NCBI RefSeq assembly: GCF_012641435.1
Contig: NZ_JABAIJ010000012.1
Span: 1-64,000 of the forward strand
DNA from: Rhizobium sp. P38BS-XIX
GTDB lineage: Bacteria > Pseudomonadota > Alphaproteobacteria > Rhizobiales > Rhizobiaceae
Length of the DNA stretch: 64,000 nucleotides
Reading direction: 5' to 3'
Both the position numbers and the translations under genes were made by a program. Below the pieces are notes generated by a model, which was not told the origin of the DNA, searched no databases, and worked only from the letters and a program-made list of their open reading frames with translations. Shown in pieces: positions 25,755 through 34,989 of the stretch; positions within the stretch are counted from its first letter, which is position 1; every line of letters begins with the position of its first letter.

Positions 25755-27860
25755 ATGTCGAGTGGTGGATCGATGATGCGTGCGCGTTTTTTTGCGAGTA
25801 TTTTCGGCGTCGTCCTCGGACCGATAGCGGCGCTGCCCGCTGCGGCCGAGATCCTCAATCCTCCCGTCCTGATGGACGAGCGCGCGCCGATCGCAAAGCC
25901 GATGCTGGCGGAGACGGCGCCGCTTCGGCCGCTTCCCGGCAACACGACGCCGGTGCGGGGTGACCGCCTCCTCGACCTGCAAATCAAGTACATCGACAAC
26001 CAGATCTACAACCCGTCCACCGGTGGGTATGACAAGGTCCATCTGCGCGGCTATACGGGCAAGGGTGTCGATCCCAATGCACCCTATGTGTCGCCGACGA
26101 TCGAGGCAAATCCGGGCGATACCGTGCGCGTCACGCTCGACAATCAGCTCCCCGCCGGGCCACAACCGGGAGATCCGGGCTGCATGCCGGGCGGCCATAC
26201 CATGCCGGACATCCCGCACTGCTTCAACGGCACGAATCTTCACACTCATGGGTTGTGGGTTAGCCCTTCGGGAAATAGCGACAACGTTCTCTTGTCGATC
26301 AATCCGCAGACAAAATTCACCTACGAGTATAACCTTCCTTCGGATCATCCGTCGGGCACATTCTGGTACCACACCCATCGCCATGGTTCGACCGCGCTGC
26401 AGGTCTCGAGCGGCATGGCCGGCGCACTGATCATCCGTGGCAATCGCTTTCCCACGCCCAATGCCCATGGCGACATCGATACGCTGATCCCGACCTCGGC
26501 GATCCCAGAGCGCATTCTGGTGATGCAGCAGATCCAATACGCCTGCCGCGGCAAGCCGGCCAAGCCGGGCGATCTCGGTCCGATCAAGCAGGATATCAAC
26601 GGCCGCTATATCTGCGATCAGGGCGATGTCGGCGGCATCGAAGGTTACGATCAGTTCGGCCCCGGCACATGGCCGGCATCCGGCCGCTACACTTCGCTGA
26701 ACGGCAAGGTGTTCAACCCCAACGATCCGATGAAGGCGACGCAGGGCCAGATCGAGCGCTGGCGGATGATTCACGCCGGCGTGCGCGACACGATCAGCCT
26801 GCAGTTCTTCAAGGTAACCGACGGCAAGCTGGCATCTGGCGTGAAGACGCTGGTCAAGGCCGATAATGCCGCCGCCTTCATCAAGGACAGCTGCGACACC
26901 TCTTCGCCGGTTCCCTATCAGCTGATCGCAGCCGATGGCCTGACGATGGCTGCGGCACAGACGACCAAACTGGCCACATTCCAGCCGGGCTATCGTTTTG
27001 ACGCACTCGTGGTCTTTCCGGAAGCCGGGCGCTATTGCGTGATCGATTCCTCGGCGCCCAAGTCGGGCTCGGTCAACGCGCTCGATGCCGGCCCCCAATT
27101 GCTCGGTCTCGTCGACGTCGCTCCCGGCAAACCTGTCGATAACGTCGAGGCTTACATCAACCGCGCGCTGGTGTCTCTGGCTGAAACCAACATGCCTGAG
27201 AACGTCAAGGCAACCGTCGTGGCCGACCTGAAGGCCGGTACGAAATTCACCAGCTTTACGCCGCATCCCGATGTGACCGACGACGAGGTAAAGGGCAACG
27301 GTACGCAGGAACTTACCTTTTTCATCGATACCACTGGCCCCGACACGAAGTTCGAGGTCGGCAACACGCTAAACACCGCAGACGTGAAGCCGTACGATCC
27401 GAACCGCATCGATCGTTCGCTGCCGCTCGGCAAGGCACAGGAATGGACGCTGCAGTCGCATTTCGTCAGCCATCCCTTCCATATCCACGTCAATCCGTTC
27501 CAGATCGTGTCGATCACCGACCCCAACGGTAAGGATGTCAGTGCGCCAGGTGCCGTCGATGATGCCGGTGGTGCGCCCTACGATCCGCAATATGTCGGCC
27601 TGAAAGGCGTGTGGAAGGATACGCTGTGGATCAAGAGCCTTATCCCGCAGAACCTGCCGGCCGGCTTCTCGGGCATCTACACCATCAAGGTTCGCACGCG
27701 CTATGAACGGTACATCGGCGAATACGTGCTTCACTGCCACATTCTCGACCATGAGGATCAGGGGATGATGCAGAACGTGGCCGTCGTCCTGCCCGACCAG
27801 GTGACCGACACCACGCAGGGTGAGGCCATGGACATGGGTGGTCACAATGACCACAAGTAA
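25755..27860 (+). CDS. Exported multicopper oxidase (laccase-like)
   Basis: 701 aa. A signal peptide (MRARFFASIFGVVLGPIAAL, cut near PAAAE) directs export. Copper motifs are all present in order: NLHTHGLWVSP, FWYHTHRHGSTALQVSSGMA, then near the C-terminus HPFHIHVNPFQIVS and LHCHILDHEDQGMMQNV, which supply the type 1 and trinuclear sites. Multicopper oxidases couple one-electron oxidation of phenols, amines or metal ions to reduction of oxygen to water. It is longer than CueO-type enzymes and has insertions near CMPGGHTMPDIPHCFNG with extra cysteines. Its end overlaps the next gene by 14 nt, so it is the first member of a five-gene operon with tyrosinase and LodA/LodB-like genes. Confidence 0.92.
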   Translation: MSSGGSMMRARFFASIFGVVLGPIAALPAAAEILNPPVLMDERAPIAKPMLAETAPLRPLPGNTTPVRGDRLLDLQIKYIDNQIYNPSTGGYDKVHLRGYTGKGVDPNAPYVSPTIEANPGDTVRVTLDNQLPAGPQPGDPGCMPGGHTMPDIPHCFNGTNLHTHGLWVSPSGNSDNVLLSINPQTKFTYEYNLPSDHPSGTFWYHTHRHGSTALQVSSGMAGALIIRGNRFPTPNAHGDIDTLIPTSAIPERILVMQQIQYACRGKPAKPGDLGPIKQDINGRYICDQGDVGGIEGYDQFGPGTWPASGRYTSLNGKVFNPNDPMKATQGQIERWRMIHAGVRDTISLQFFKVTDGKLASGVKTLVKADNAAAFIKDSCDTSSPVPYQLIAADGLTMAAAQTTKLATFQPGYRFDALVVFPEAGRYCVIDSSAPKSGSVNALDAGPQLLGLVDVAPGKPVDNVEAYINRALVSLAETNMPENVKATVVADLKAGTKFTSFTPHPDVTDDEVKGNGTQELTFFIDTTGPDTKFEVGNTLNTADVKPYDPNRIDRSLPLGKAQEWTLQSHFVSHPFHIHVNPFQIVSITDPNGKDVSAPGAVDDAGGAPYDPQYVGLKGVWKDTLWIKSLIPQNLPAGFSGIYTIKVRTRYERYIGEYVLHCHILDHEDQGMMQNVAVVLPDQVTDTTQGEAMDMGGHNDHK

Positions 27861-29844
27861 GCGAGAGCCGAAGACCTCGGCCCCCTTCACCTGGAGCGAT
27901 GTGGAGGCAATCCTCGCAACAGCTGGCGGCTCCTTAGGAGCCGGCAGTGTGACCGGGATGACGCTGCCGGATTTCCTGGCATCCCAGGCTCATGGGATGC
28001 CGCTGATTGCACCGCTTACCACCAGCTGCTGTGGCAAATCCGATGCGAATGGACGCGGCGCCCGCTCGAACTTGATCCGCGGGTTGCGGGGGCTGCCCCC
28101 ATTCGACGGTCGCCAGTTTCCTCGCCTGCCCTGGGGCGGCAAACCGGTCGCCGATGACGATATCGACCGCATCGAGACATGGATTGACGAGGGCTGTCCG
28201 GGCGCGCTGGTCGAATCCGTTGCGCTTGCCGGCGAGGTCAGCGTTGCAACCGAGGCCCGCGTCGAGGTGAAGGGACTTGCTGGCCCTGTGTTCGGGCCGG
28301 CGTCCGATCCTGCCGCCTGGCGATATAGCAAGGGCGAGCTGCGGCAGCGCATGGATGTCGACGTCCTGAGTGAGCCGCAAAAGGAGCGCCTGCGCTATGC
28401 CTTTCGCGAATTGTACAAGCTCAACAAGTGGGTCGGCGACAAGCGCAGCTACAATAACCTGGCCCTGATCCATCAGAACCACTGCCAGCACGGCTGGGAA
28501 CGCTTCCTGCCGTGGCATCGGGTCTATCTCTATGAGTTCGAACAGGCTTTGCAGGATTTCTGCCCCGACGTGACCATGCCGTGGTGGGATTTTCCTGCCG
28601 CGCGGTACAAGCCTGAGAATCCGGCCAAGGGCGCGATCCTGCCCGATGCGTTCAAGGGCTTCTTGACCGAGACGTCCGCACGCTTCCTGCGCGATCAAGG
28701 CTTCCCGGCCAAAATCGACACGCTGGTCGGCCAGCCGTGGGCCAATCCGACACAGATCTATGATGCCGTCAGCAAGGCTTGCGGTAAGGAGTATGTCGAA
28801 GGAGACAATCGCAAGCGGCTGATCGACGCGCTGCTGGAAGCCAATTCGCTCTGGTACCCGCTGCGCTATTCCGGCCAGTTCGGCAAGGGCACGATCAACA
28901 CCGTCATCCACTACCATTATCCGGCGCAGGAGGATATCGACGAGATCCTGAACCTGCGCACCTTCCGCGATTTTGGTGGCGGCAGCCTTTATGTCGACAG
29001 CTTCGGCTTCCTCGACCAGAACCCACATAACACCATGCATATCTGGACGGGCGGCATGAATCCAGCCTTCAAAACCGATGCCCCTGCCGATCGCAACAGC
29101 GCGGTTCGCGTCGCTGGTCGTAAGTTCCACCAGCGCGACGACCTTTATTCCGAGCCGCAATTCGGCGACATGTTCTCGAACCTGACGGCGTCCTACGACC
29201 CTATCTTCTGGCCGGTCCATGCGAATATCGACCGCCTGTGGTGGCGTTGGCAGCAGGATCATCCCGACGGCTTGCCGGCGGATCTCGATTCGGCGCTGAC
29301 ACCCTGGAGCTACGCCGTTCGCGACACGCTCGACATGAGTCGCTTCGGTTATGAGTATGTTCGCGGCGGGTGCCTGATGCCGGTCGGGCTCAGCAATCCT
29401 GTCGGGCGCTTCGTCTCCGCGCCGATCACCGTTCCCGACGCGACGAAGGGATTCCGCTCCGCCGAAGTGCGACTTCATCGCGTGCCGCAGCTGCCCCGCT
29501 CCTGCTTCATCCGTGTGTTCCTCAATACACCGGAAGCGGATGCCAGCACGCCCCTCAACGTGGCCGGCTATGCCGGTTACGCCGCGATCTTCGGCCATGG
29601 CGAGTGCTATGGTGGGCCAGGGCATTGCGAAATACCGCCAGCCGAGAACCGCAAGTTCGATCTGCGCGAGCGCAGCATGAATACCCCGCGCAATCACAGG
29701 ATCGACGTGACCCGCGCCGCACGGCGGCTAATTGCCGCCGGCGCCGCCAACCTGACCGTCAGCCTCGTGGTGATCGGCGCCTCTTATGAGGAAGACCGCG
29801 AACTGCTCAGGCTCGACGGGGTCTCGCTCAACTTTCTCGACTGA
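27847..29844 (+). CDS. Tyrosinase with N-terminal cytochrome-like extension
   Basis: 665 aa, without a signal peptide. Residues 150-500 are a tyrosinase domain. CuA: IHQNHCQHGWERFLPWHRVY, with His215 and His224 nine residues apart as expected and His209 or His212 before them. CuB: NPHNTMHIWTGG and DPIFWPVHANIDRLWWRWQQ. It should hydroxylate monophenols or oxidise diphenols to quinones. Residues 1-125 are an extension with LIRGLRGLPPFDGRQFPRLP then VADDDIDRIETWIDEGCPG, a pattern like the end of small cytochrome c domains of planctomycete-type proteins, but with SCCGKSD and no CxxCH heme site. Start at 27847 overlaps the oxidase gene; the C-terminal part (about 540-665) is an extra beta domain. 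Confidence 0.9.
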   Translation: MTTSKREPKTSAPFTWSDVEAILATAGGSLGAGSVTGMTLPDFLASQAHGMPLIAPLTTSCCGKSDANGRGARSNLIRGLRGLPPFDGRQFPRLPWGGKPVADDDIDRIETWIDEGCPGALVESVALAGEVSVATEARVEVKGLAGPVFGPASDPAAWRYSKGELRQRMDVDVLSEPQKERLRYAFRELYKLNKWVGDKRSYNNLALIHQNHCQHGWERFLPWHRVYLYEFEQALQDFCPDVTMPWWDFPAARYKPENPAKGAILPDAFKGFLTETSARFLRDQGFPAKIDTLVGQPWANPTQIYDAVSKACGKEYVEGDNRKRLIDALLEANSLWYPLRYSGQFGKGTINTVIHYHYPAQEDIDEILNLRTFRDFGGGSLYVDSFGFLDQNPHNTMHIWTGGMNPAFKTDAPADRNSAVRVAGRKFHQRDDLYSEPQFGDMFSNLTASYDPIFWPVHANIDRLWWRWQQDHPDGLPADLDSALTPWSYAVRDTLDMSRFGYEYVRGGCLMPVGLSNPVGRFVSAPITVPDATKGFRSAEVRLHRVPQLPRSCFIRVFLNTPEADASTPLNVAGYAGYAAIFGHGECYGGPGHCEIPPAENRKFDLRERSMNTPRNHRIDVTRAARRLIAAGAANLTVSLVVIGASYEEDRELLRLDGVSLNFLD

Positions 29845-29881
29845 TCACTGACACGTCCGACACCGGCGCGGGGGAACTCAT

Positions 29882-32527
29882 ATGGCCGACCCAACAGTCT
29901 ATCGTATCCACCCGGCCGTCGGCATTGCCCGGCTCGGCGACAGCCCGGATGCGTTCTGCATCTCGCCCGAAAAGCCGGCGCAAATGCCGATCGAGTGCGA
30001 TGCCGACGGCAATGCCGCCAAGAACGACGCACCGATCAAGCATTTCAAGGACGGCAAGGGCCGGATCAAGCGCCAGGCGGCCCGCTTCCAGATCTTCGTC
30101 TATGACGAGGCCAATCCGGACGGGATTCCGCTCAAGATCGGCGATCATGTCGAGGGCGGCGGCAATCGCGGCAAGCTCGTCGATATTCAGTGGCGGGTGC
30201 AGCTCGCCAACAAGAAGGCCGCATGGTTCACCTTCGACGGGCTGCGTGGCGAGGCAGGCTATCCCGCCGATACGCCGCTGCGAAACCCCGATATCACCGA
30301 TCCCGTCGAACGGCAGAAGCTGGTCATCGATGCCGGGCCACAAGCCGTCGACTGTACAAAGCGGCGCAAAGCGAGCTTCGGTCGAGACACCAATCCGGCC
30401 TATGCCGTCACCTTTCCGCCGACAGGCATGGCGCCAAACGATATCAATACGCTCGGCGATATGATGACGGATGATAACGGCCGGCTGCTGGTCCTTGGCG
30501 GACACGGCAATAGCGGCTCGTTTCTGAGCGGCTTCGCTCATCCGCGCATCGACACCTATGCCAACAGCGATGGCTGGTTCGACGACATTTCCGATGGCCC
30601 GGTCATGGCCCGGCTTGTGATGATGGAAGAGCGCGTCCAGGCGCTGCGCTATATCGACGTCGAATATCCCGCCTGGGTGCTTATGGGGTACCCGCGCTAT
30701 GCGCCTGAGGTGCTCGACATGATCACGCTGGAAGACGTGGTCGAGGATATGTCGATCCGCGAATTCGCCTACCGCACCGACATGTTCGGCACGGCGGGAA
30801 CATTCAACACGCCACAGAAGATCGATCCGACGGATACCGCCGCCCTGCTTCACTGGAAGGCCGGACCTGTCGAGTGGAATTCCGCCTACAGGCCATGGTT
30901 CTGGCGCGATATCTGGCCCATCATCTTCCGCGCCGATGAATTCTCCTACCTCGCCAATATCCTGCAGCAATCGAATTTTCCGCACAACCAGTCGAGTCGC
31001 GGCACCTTCGATCCCTATCGCCTGTGCATCCCCCCACGGGTTGCGCCGCGCGTGCTCGCTCGAAAGGAAGACGTTGCGAGGGACGATCATGTCAGCGGGC
31101 GCTCGCTCGAGGCCGCCGTTGAACCTAGCCTGATGCTGCTCGACGCAACCCAGGCGCCCGGTGCGGCGAAAGACGCCGTTGTTGGCGACGTTTCCTCGAC
31201 GTTGAAAGCTGCAGCGGCGAACTTTACCGCTGCGATTTGCCCGCCGGAAAGTGACGAAACGCCACGCAGCTACGCCGCGCGCTGGCAGCGGCTATTCAGC
31301 GACAACGACACCGTGGCCGATCCCGCCTATGCCGAGGCACGAAGCGCGTTCGACGCAGCGGTTACCGGCGTGATCGAGCGCATCGCGGCTGCAGCCTCAC
31401 CACCACCGAAGCGAATGTTGAAGCTGGCGCGTTCGTCCTCACGGCAGGAACCCACCGAACCGGACCGCACGACCGATCCGGACGAGCCCATCGAAGCAGC
31501 TTTGCGGCGTCTGGCTTTCGAATATCGATCCGGCCAGTTGTTCGATCATGCGCTCACCGCCGCAACAAAAGACGCCACCACCGATCCGGGACGTCCGGCG
31601 CGTCAGTATCTCTTCGACCTGTTGAGAAGGCCGGGCGAGGAAAACCTCTTTCGCCTGGAAGCCAATCCGGCAACGCGCACCTATCACCTGCCGCTTATGC
31701 CGCTGCTTGCCGGCGACAATCCGATTACCAACAAGACTGTCAGCAAGTTCCTACGGCTGACCGATACGCAGCTGTTCCTGTTGCGGCAGTGGGCGGCGGG
31801 TATTTTCATCGACGAAGTCGACGCGGGCTTTGCACCGGCGATCGATCCGTGGCAGCCTTACAAGGACTGGAATGTGCCGGGCGGGCGCGGGCTCGATCAG
31901 GGCGTGCTGGCAAATGGGCTTGGCGGCGCTTTCTGCCCCGGTGGCGAGGTGACATGGATCATTCGCAACCCGGCGATCTGGCGCGAGCCCTACCGGATCA
32001 AGGCCGATCCCGAATGGTACAGCTTCGCGCTGACCGCCGCGCAGGAAAATGCCAACCGATGGGGATCGGGCGTGAGCGAGGAAGGCTACATCGCCTATGC
32101 CTCCGATCCACTTTCGCTGGGCAGCAATTTTGATGTCGGATTGCAGCCCGGCGACTTGACCAAGCTCAGTGGATTGCCGTGGCAAGCCGATTTCAACGAA
32201 TGCTCCACGCAGACCATCGACGTCACCTACGAGGAATGGAACGTCCTTTATCCCGACAGCGTCGGCAACACGCTGATGGAGCGCGAACGGCGTGTCTGGG
32301 AAACGCTATGGTGGCCGGCGCATCGGCCGATGCAGGTCTATTACCCTGTCGGTGACGGCTTTCAGTTCCGCAACTGGGCACGCGGAATTCCGCAAACGCT
32401 CGCCGGCGACCTCAAGATGGTCACCGAGTGGTCGAAGCTCGGCTTCGTCATCCGCAACCCGGCCGGCGGCATCGATCAACCCTCGCCCGGCATCAAATAC
32501 ATCTGTGTCGAAGATTCGGGAGAATGA
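29882..32527 (+). CDS. LodA-like quinoprotein oxidase (CTQ-dependent)
   Basis: 881 aa. The N-terminus VYRIHPAVGIARLGDSPDAF is the signature of the LodA/GoxA family of L-amino acid oxidases; WRVQLANKKAAWFTFDGLRG, LVLGGHGNSGSF and DGWFDDISDGPVMARLV also fit. These enzymes make a cysteine tryptophylquinone cofactor from their own residues and give ammonia, hydrogen peroxide and an oxo product. The probable Cys is Cys685 in GAFCPGGEVTWIIRNPAIW. Candidate Trp residues are Trp767 in LPWQADF and Trp810/811 in TLWWPAHRP; without a structural alignment I cannot choose. No signal peptide is visible. It is 37 nt after tyrosinase and overlaps the next gene (ATGA). Substrate unknown: lysine and glycine are the characterised substrates in the family. 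Confidence 0.9.
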   Translation: MADPTVYRIHPAVGIARLGDSPDAFCISPEKPAQMPIECDADGNAAKNDAPIKHFKDGKGRIKRQAARFQIFVYDEANPDGIPLKIGDHVEGGGNRGKLVDIQWRVQLANKKAAWFTFDGLRGEAGYPADTPLRNPDITDPVERQKLVIDAGPQAVDCTKRRKASFGRDTNPAYAVTFPPTGMAPNDINTLGDMMTDDNGRLLVLGGHGNSGSFLSGFAHPRIDTYANSDGWFDDISDGPVMARLVMMEERVQALRYIDVEYPAWVLMGYPRYAPEVLDMITLEDVVEDMSIREFAYRTDMFGTAGTFNTPQKIDPTDTAALLHWKAGPVEWNSAYRPWFWRDIWPIIFRADEFSYLANILQQSNFPHNQSSRGTFDPYRLCIPPRVAPRVLARKEDVARDDHVSGRSLEAAVEPSLMLLDATQAPGAAKDAVVGDVSSTLKAAAANFTAAICPPESDETPRSYAARWQRLFSDNDTVADPAYAEARSAFDAAVTGVIERIAAAASPPPKRMLKLARSSSRQEPTEPDRTTDPDEPIEAALRRLAFEYRSGQLFDHALTAATKDATTDPGRPARQYLFDLLRRPGEENLFRLEANPATRTYHLPLMPLLAGDNPITNKTVSKFLRLTDTQLFLLRQWAAGIFIDEVDAGFAPAIDPWQPYKDWNVPGGRGLDQGVLANGLGGAFCPGGEVTWIIRNPAIWREPYRIKADPEWYSFALTAAQENANRWGSGVSEEGYIAYASDPLSLGSNFDVGLQPGDLTKLSGLPWQADFNECSTQTIDVTYEEWNVLYPDSVGNTLMERERRVWETLWWPAHRPMQVYYPVGDGFQFRNWARGIPQTLAGDLKMVTEWSKLGFVIRNPAGGIDQPSPGIKYICVEDSGE

Positions 32528-32946
32528 ACATGACCAATCCTTTTGTCGGCAACTGGACCTATCGCAGCTTCAACAACGATCCGGATATCACCAAGGCGCC
32601 CAACGATCTGCTGTTTGGAGAAGGCACCATCGTCATCGTGGAACAGTCGACGACCGAGCTTTCGGGCACGATCGGAGGTCCGGGATGGTCGCTCGACCTG
32701 CGCGGCAGCTTTGGTTATGGCTCGCCGATGCAGGTCCGCTTCCAGGGGAAGGGCGTGGTTAGCGGCGAGGAGTGGATCTACGACTATATCGGCTGGCTCG
32801 TACCGGTCTGGCCGAACAGCACCGACCGGTTGGAAGTGCCGGCGATCGTCGGTTCAGTAGTGCGCACGATCCCGCATTCAGGCGATGGCGGCAGCACACA
32901 TCCGGCAGGCGTGGTGGCGTCCTTCTATGCCGTGCGAGCAGGCTGA
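32524..32946 (+). CDS. Unknown 140-aa protein in the LodA/LodB operon
   Basis: 140 aa. It is sandwiched between the LodA-like gene (ATGA overlap at 32524-32527) and the LodB-like gene (20-nt overlap), so it is translationally locked to both. The sequence begins MNMTNPFVGNWTYRSFNNDP and has strand-like segments IVIVEQSTTELSGTIGG, WSLDLRGSFGYGSPMQVRFQ and EEWIYDYIGWLVPVWP. The NPFVGNWTYRSF start is reminiscent of lipocalin-like or avidin-like small beta barrels that open with GxW. No family can be named with confidence. Its place suggests a chaperone or third component for cofactor assembly, which is inference. Confidence 0.75.
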   Translation: MNMTNPFVGNWTYRSFNNDPDITKAPNDLLFGEGTIVIVEQSTTELSGTIGGPGWSLDLRGSFGYGSPMQVRFQGKGVVSGEEWIYDYIGWLVPVWPNSTDRLEVPAIVGSVVRTIPHSGDGGSTHPAGVVASFYAVRAG

Positions 32947-34021
32947 TATCGCTATCATCGGCGGCGGCCCCGCAGGTGCGGCCGCCGCATTGACCCTGCG
33001 CCGCCATGCGCCGGGATTGAGTGTCGTCCTGTTCGATGCAGGCCGACACGCGCTGGAAAAACCCGGTGAGATATTGCCCGCCGTAGCGCAGGGCTTGCTT
33101 CGGCAGCTCGGTGTCTGGACGGAATTTCTGTCATCCGATTTCGTTGAAAGCCGTGCCGTTATTGCTGCCTGGGCCAGCGAAACACCTGATGAACGCGCCA
33201 GCATCTTCTCCGCGCAAGGCCCGGGATGGCAACTCGACCGTGCCCGTTTCGACCGCCTGATGGTGCAAGCGGCCTCGGACTCGGGCGTCGAGGTGCGGCT
33301 GGGGACTGCAGTTTTATCGGCCACGCGCAGTGACCAGGGCTGGCGGCTGGGGTTGGCCGATGGGGAAATCGTTGCGAACACCGTCATCTGGGCAACCGGC
33401 CGAAGCTGGAAGCTGGCGCGCTCCTTCGGTGCGAAGCTCAGAGTGCATAGCCACCTTGCGGCCTATGCACGCTTTTTCGATGGTGTGCCGGGCGATTGCC
33501 AGATGCTGATCGAGGCGCGCCCGGAAGGTTGGTGGTACAGTGCCGATTTGCCAGGTCAGCGCCGCGTCGTCGCGTGCATGACCGATCCGGACCTTGGCGG
33601 AGATCTTCGCAATCCAAACTATTGGTATGATGCGCTGGCCGCGACGCGGATCATCGCACCTCTTCTGCCAAAGGGCGCATATGAAACCGCAATGCTGGTC
33701 AAATCCGCGGGCACGGCTACGATCGATCCGGCTGCGGGCAATCACTGGGTTGCGGCTGGCGACAGCCTGTTCAGCGCCGATCCATTGTCGTCACGCGGCA
33801 TCGTCCATGCCCTGCGCACCGGCATCCTTGCCGCCTATGCCGCATCGGACATGATGGACGGGCGCGGCGAGCTCGCGCGGATGCGCTATGCGATGATTGC
33901 TTCTCAAGGCTTCGCCGATTACGGGCCCGCACTCGCCGCGCATTACGCAACGGCGGCAAGGTGGGATACCGCCTTCTGGCAGCGACGCCGTTCCCATGCA
34001 GCAGCGCTGGCATCTGGCTGA
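32927..34021 (+). CDS. LodB-like FAD-dependent maturation protein
   Basis: 364 aa. It starts with a dinucleotide-binding motif ADIAIIGGGPAGAAAALTLR and continues as a flavin monooxygenase/halogenase-type fold (VIWATGRSWKLARSFGAKLR, GNHWVAAGDSLFSADPLSSR, the latter being the second FAD-contact motif GD). LodB proteins are flavoproteins required to form the CTQ cofactor of LodA-type oxidases, and adjacent lodA-lodB pairs are the rule. The start at 32927 (MPCEQADIAI) is chosen because the FAD motif then lies near residue 9; it overlaps the preceding gene by 20 nt. It ends the operon, 36 bp from a convergent LysR gene. Confidence 0.86.
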   Translation: MPCEQADIAIIGGGPAGAAAALTLRRHAPGLSVVLFDAGRHALEKPGEILPAVAQGLLRQLGVWTEFLSSDFVESRAVIAAWASETPDERASIFSAQGPGWQLDRARFDRLMVQAASDSGVEVRLGTAVLSATRSDQGWRLGLADGEIVANTVIWATGRSWKLARSFGAKLRVHSHLAAYARFFDGVPGDCQMLIEARPEGWWYSADLPGQRRVVACMTDPDLGGDLRNPNYWYDALAATRIIAPLLPKGAYETAMLVKSAGTATIDPAAGNHWVAAGDSLFSADPLSSRGIVHALRTGILAAYAASDMMDGRGELARMRYAMIASQGFADYGPALAAHYATAARWDTAFWQRRRSHAAALASG

Positions 34022-34057
34022 TCCAGGCTACGTTTTGCCGAAAGATGGCGCATCTCT

Positions 34058-34972
34058 CTACTTACCGGCCGTGCCCCGGCGGCGTTCGGCGACCTGCAGC
34101 ATTTCGATAAACCGCTTCACTTTGGCGGGGCGGAAACGGCCTATGGGCAAGACCGCGTGGATTCCGCCGGCCGGTAATGTCCATTCCGGCAGCAATCGCA
34201 AAAGGCGCCCGGCTGCAATGTCGTCCGCGACCATGTAATCCGGAAAAACCGAAACCCCCATATTCGCCATCACGCAGGCATAGGCCGACGGCGTTTTGTC
34301 GGTGCGTACTGCAGAGCTCATTTCGACAATCTCGGATGAGTGCCCCTCGCGGGAAAAGACCCAGCGCAGCGGCTGTCGCAGCACTGCATTTTCGATCCAG
34401 GGGAGTGCCGCCACATCGGACGGCTCGATAAGCTTTGGAAAACCGCCGACCGATTTTGGCGTTGCCACCAGATATTGATGAAATGTGCCGAGGCGTCGGG
34501 CCTTATTGCTCATATCCGCCAGCCAGCCGACCCTGATGGCCAGATCGAGTTGCCCATCGGCGAGATCGAAAACATTGTCGTCGAATATGAGATCCACGCG
34601 CATTTGCGGAAACCGCTCGCGGTAGGCGGCAACCACGGGGGCAACGACGGCGACGCCGTAATCCAACGGAGCGGTCAACGTCAGCGTGCCGGCGGGTTCG
34701 TTGGCATGAAGCGACATTTCACCATAGGCTGATTCTGCCTCTCTCAGGATGAGGATGCAGCGATCATAAAACACCCGCCCCTCTTCCGTGGCACTCAGGC
34801 GCCGTGTCGTTCTCATCAGCAAGGACACGCCGAGTTCCTCTTCCAGCCGCGCCACTTGATGGCTGACCACTGCCTTTGCGACGCCGAGCCGCTCACCCGC
34901 AGCGGTGAATGAACCGGTCTCCATCACGGATGTGAAGAAGACCAGCCGGTTCAGGTTGAGAAGTTCGCTCAC
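34058..34972 (-). CDS. LysR-family regulator
   Basis: 304 aa. HTH: LNRLVFFTSVMETGSFTAAG, RLGVAKAVVSHQVARLEEEL, SLLMRTTRRLSATEEG. Effector domain: AGTLTLTAPLDYGVAVVAPV, FDLADGQLDLAIRVGWLADM, and so on. It resembles the AaeR/CrgA-like group. It is divergent from the DsbA-like and MBL-like genes at 35073 and 35736. A 17-bp palindrome lies 18 bp upstream of its start and is a probable operator for both directions. The convergent Lod operon ends 36 bp away, but there is no reason to think it is a target. Confidence 0.88.
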   Translation of the reverse strand: MSELLNLNRLVFFTSVMETGSFTAAGERLGVAKAVVSHQVARLEEELGVSLLMRTTRRLSATEEGRVFYDRCILILREAESAYGEMSLHANEPAGTLTLTAPLDYGVAVVAPVVAAYRERFPQMRVDLIFDDNVFDLADGQLDLAIRVGWLADMSNKARRLGTFHQYLVATPKSVGGFPKLIEPSDVAALPWIENAVLRQPLRWVFSREGHSSEIVEMSSAVRTDKTPSAYACVMANMGVSVFPDYMVADDIAAGRLLRLLPEWTLPAGGIHAVLPIGRFRPAKVKRFIEMLQVAERRRGTAGK

Positions 34973-34989
34973 GTCATTGTCCGATCAAT

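Noticed and set aside
27934..29697. A minus-strand open frame of nearly 590 codons opposite tyrosinase
   Set aside because: The tyrosinase frame carries both copper sites; the opposite frame is Arg/Ala-rich without family features. The same applies to 25698-27266 opposite the multicopper oxidase.
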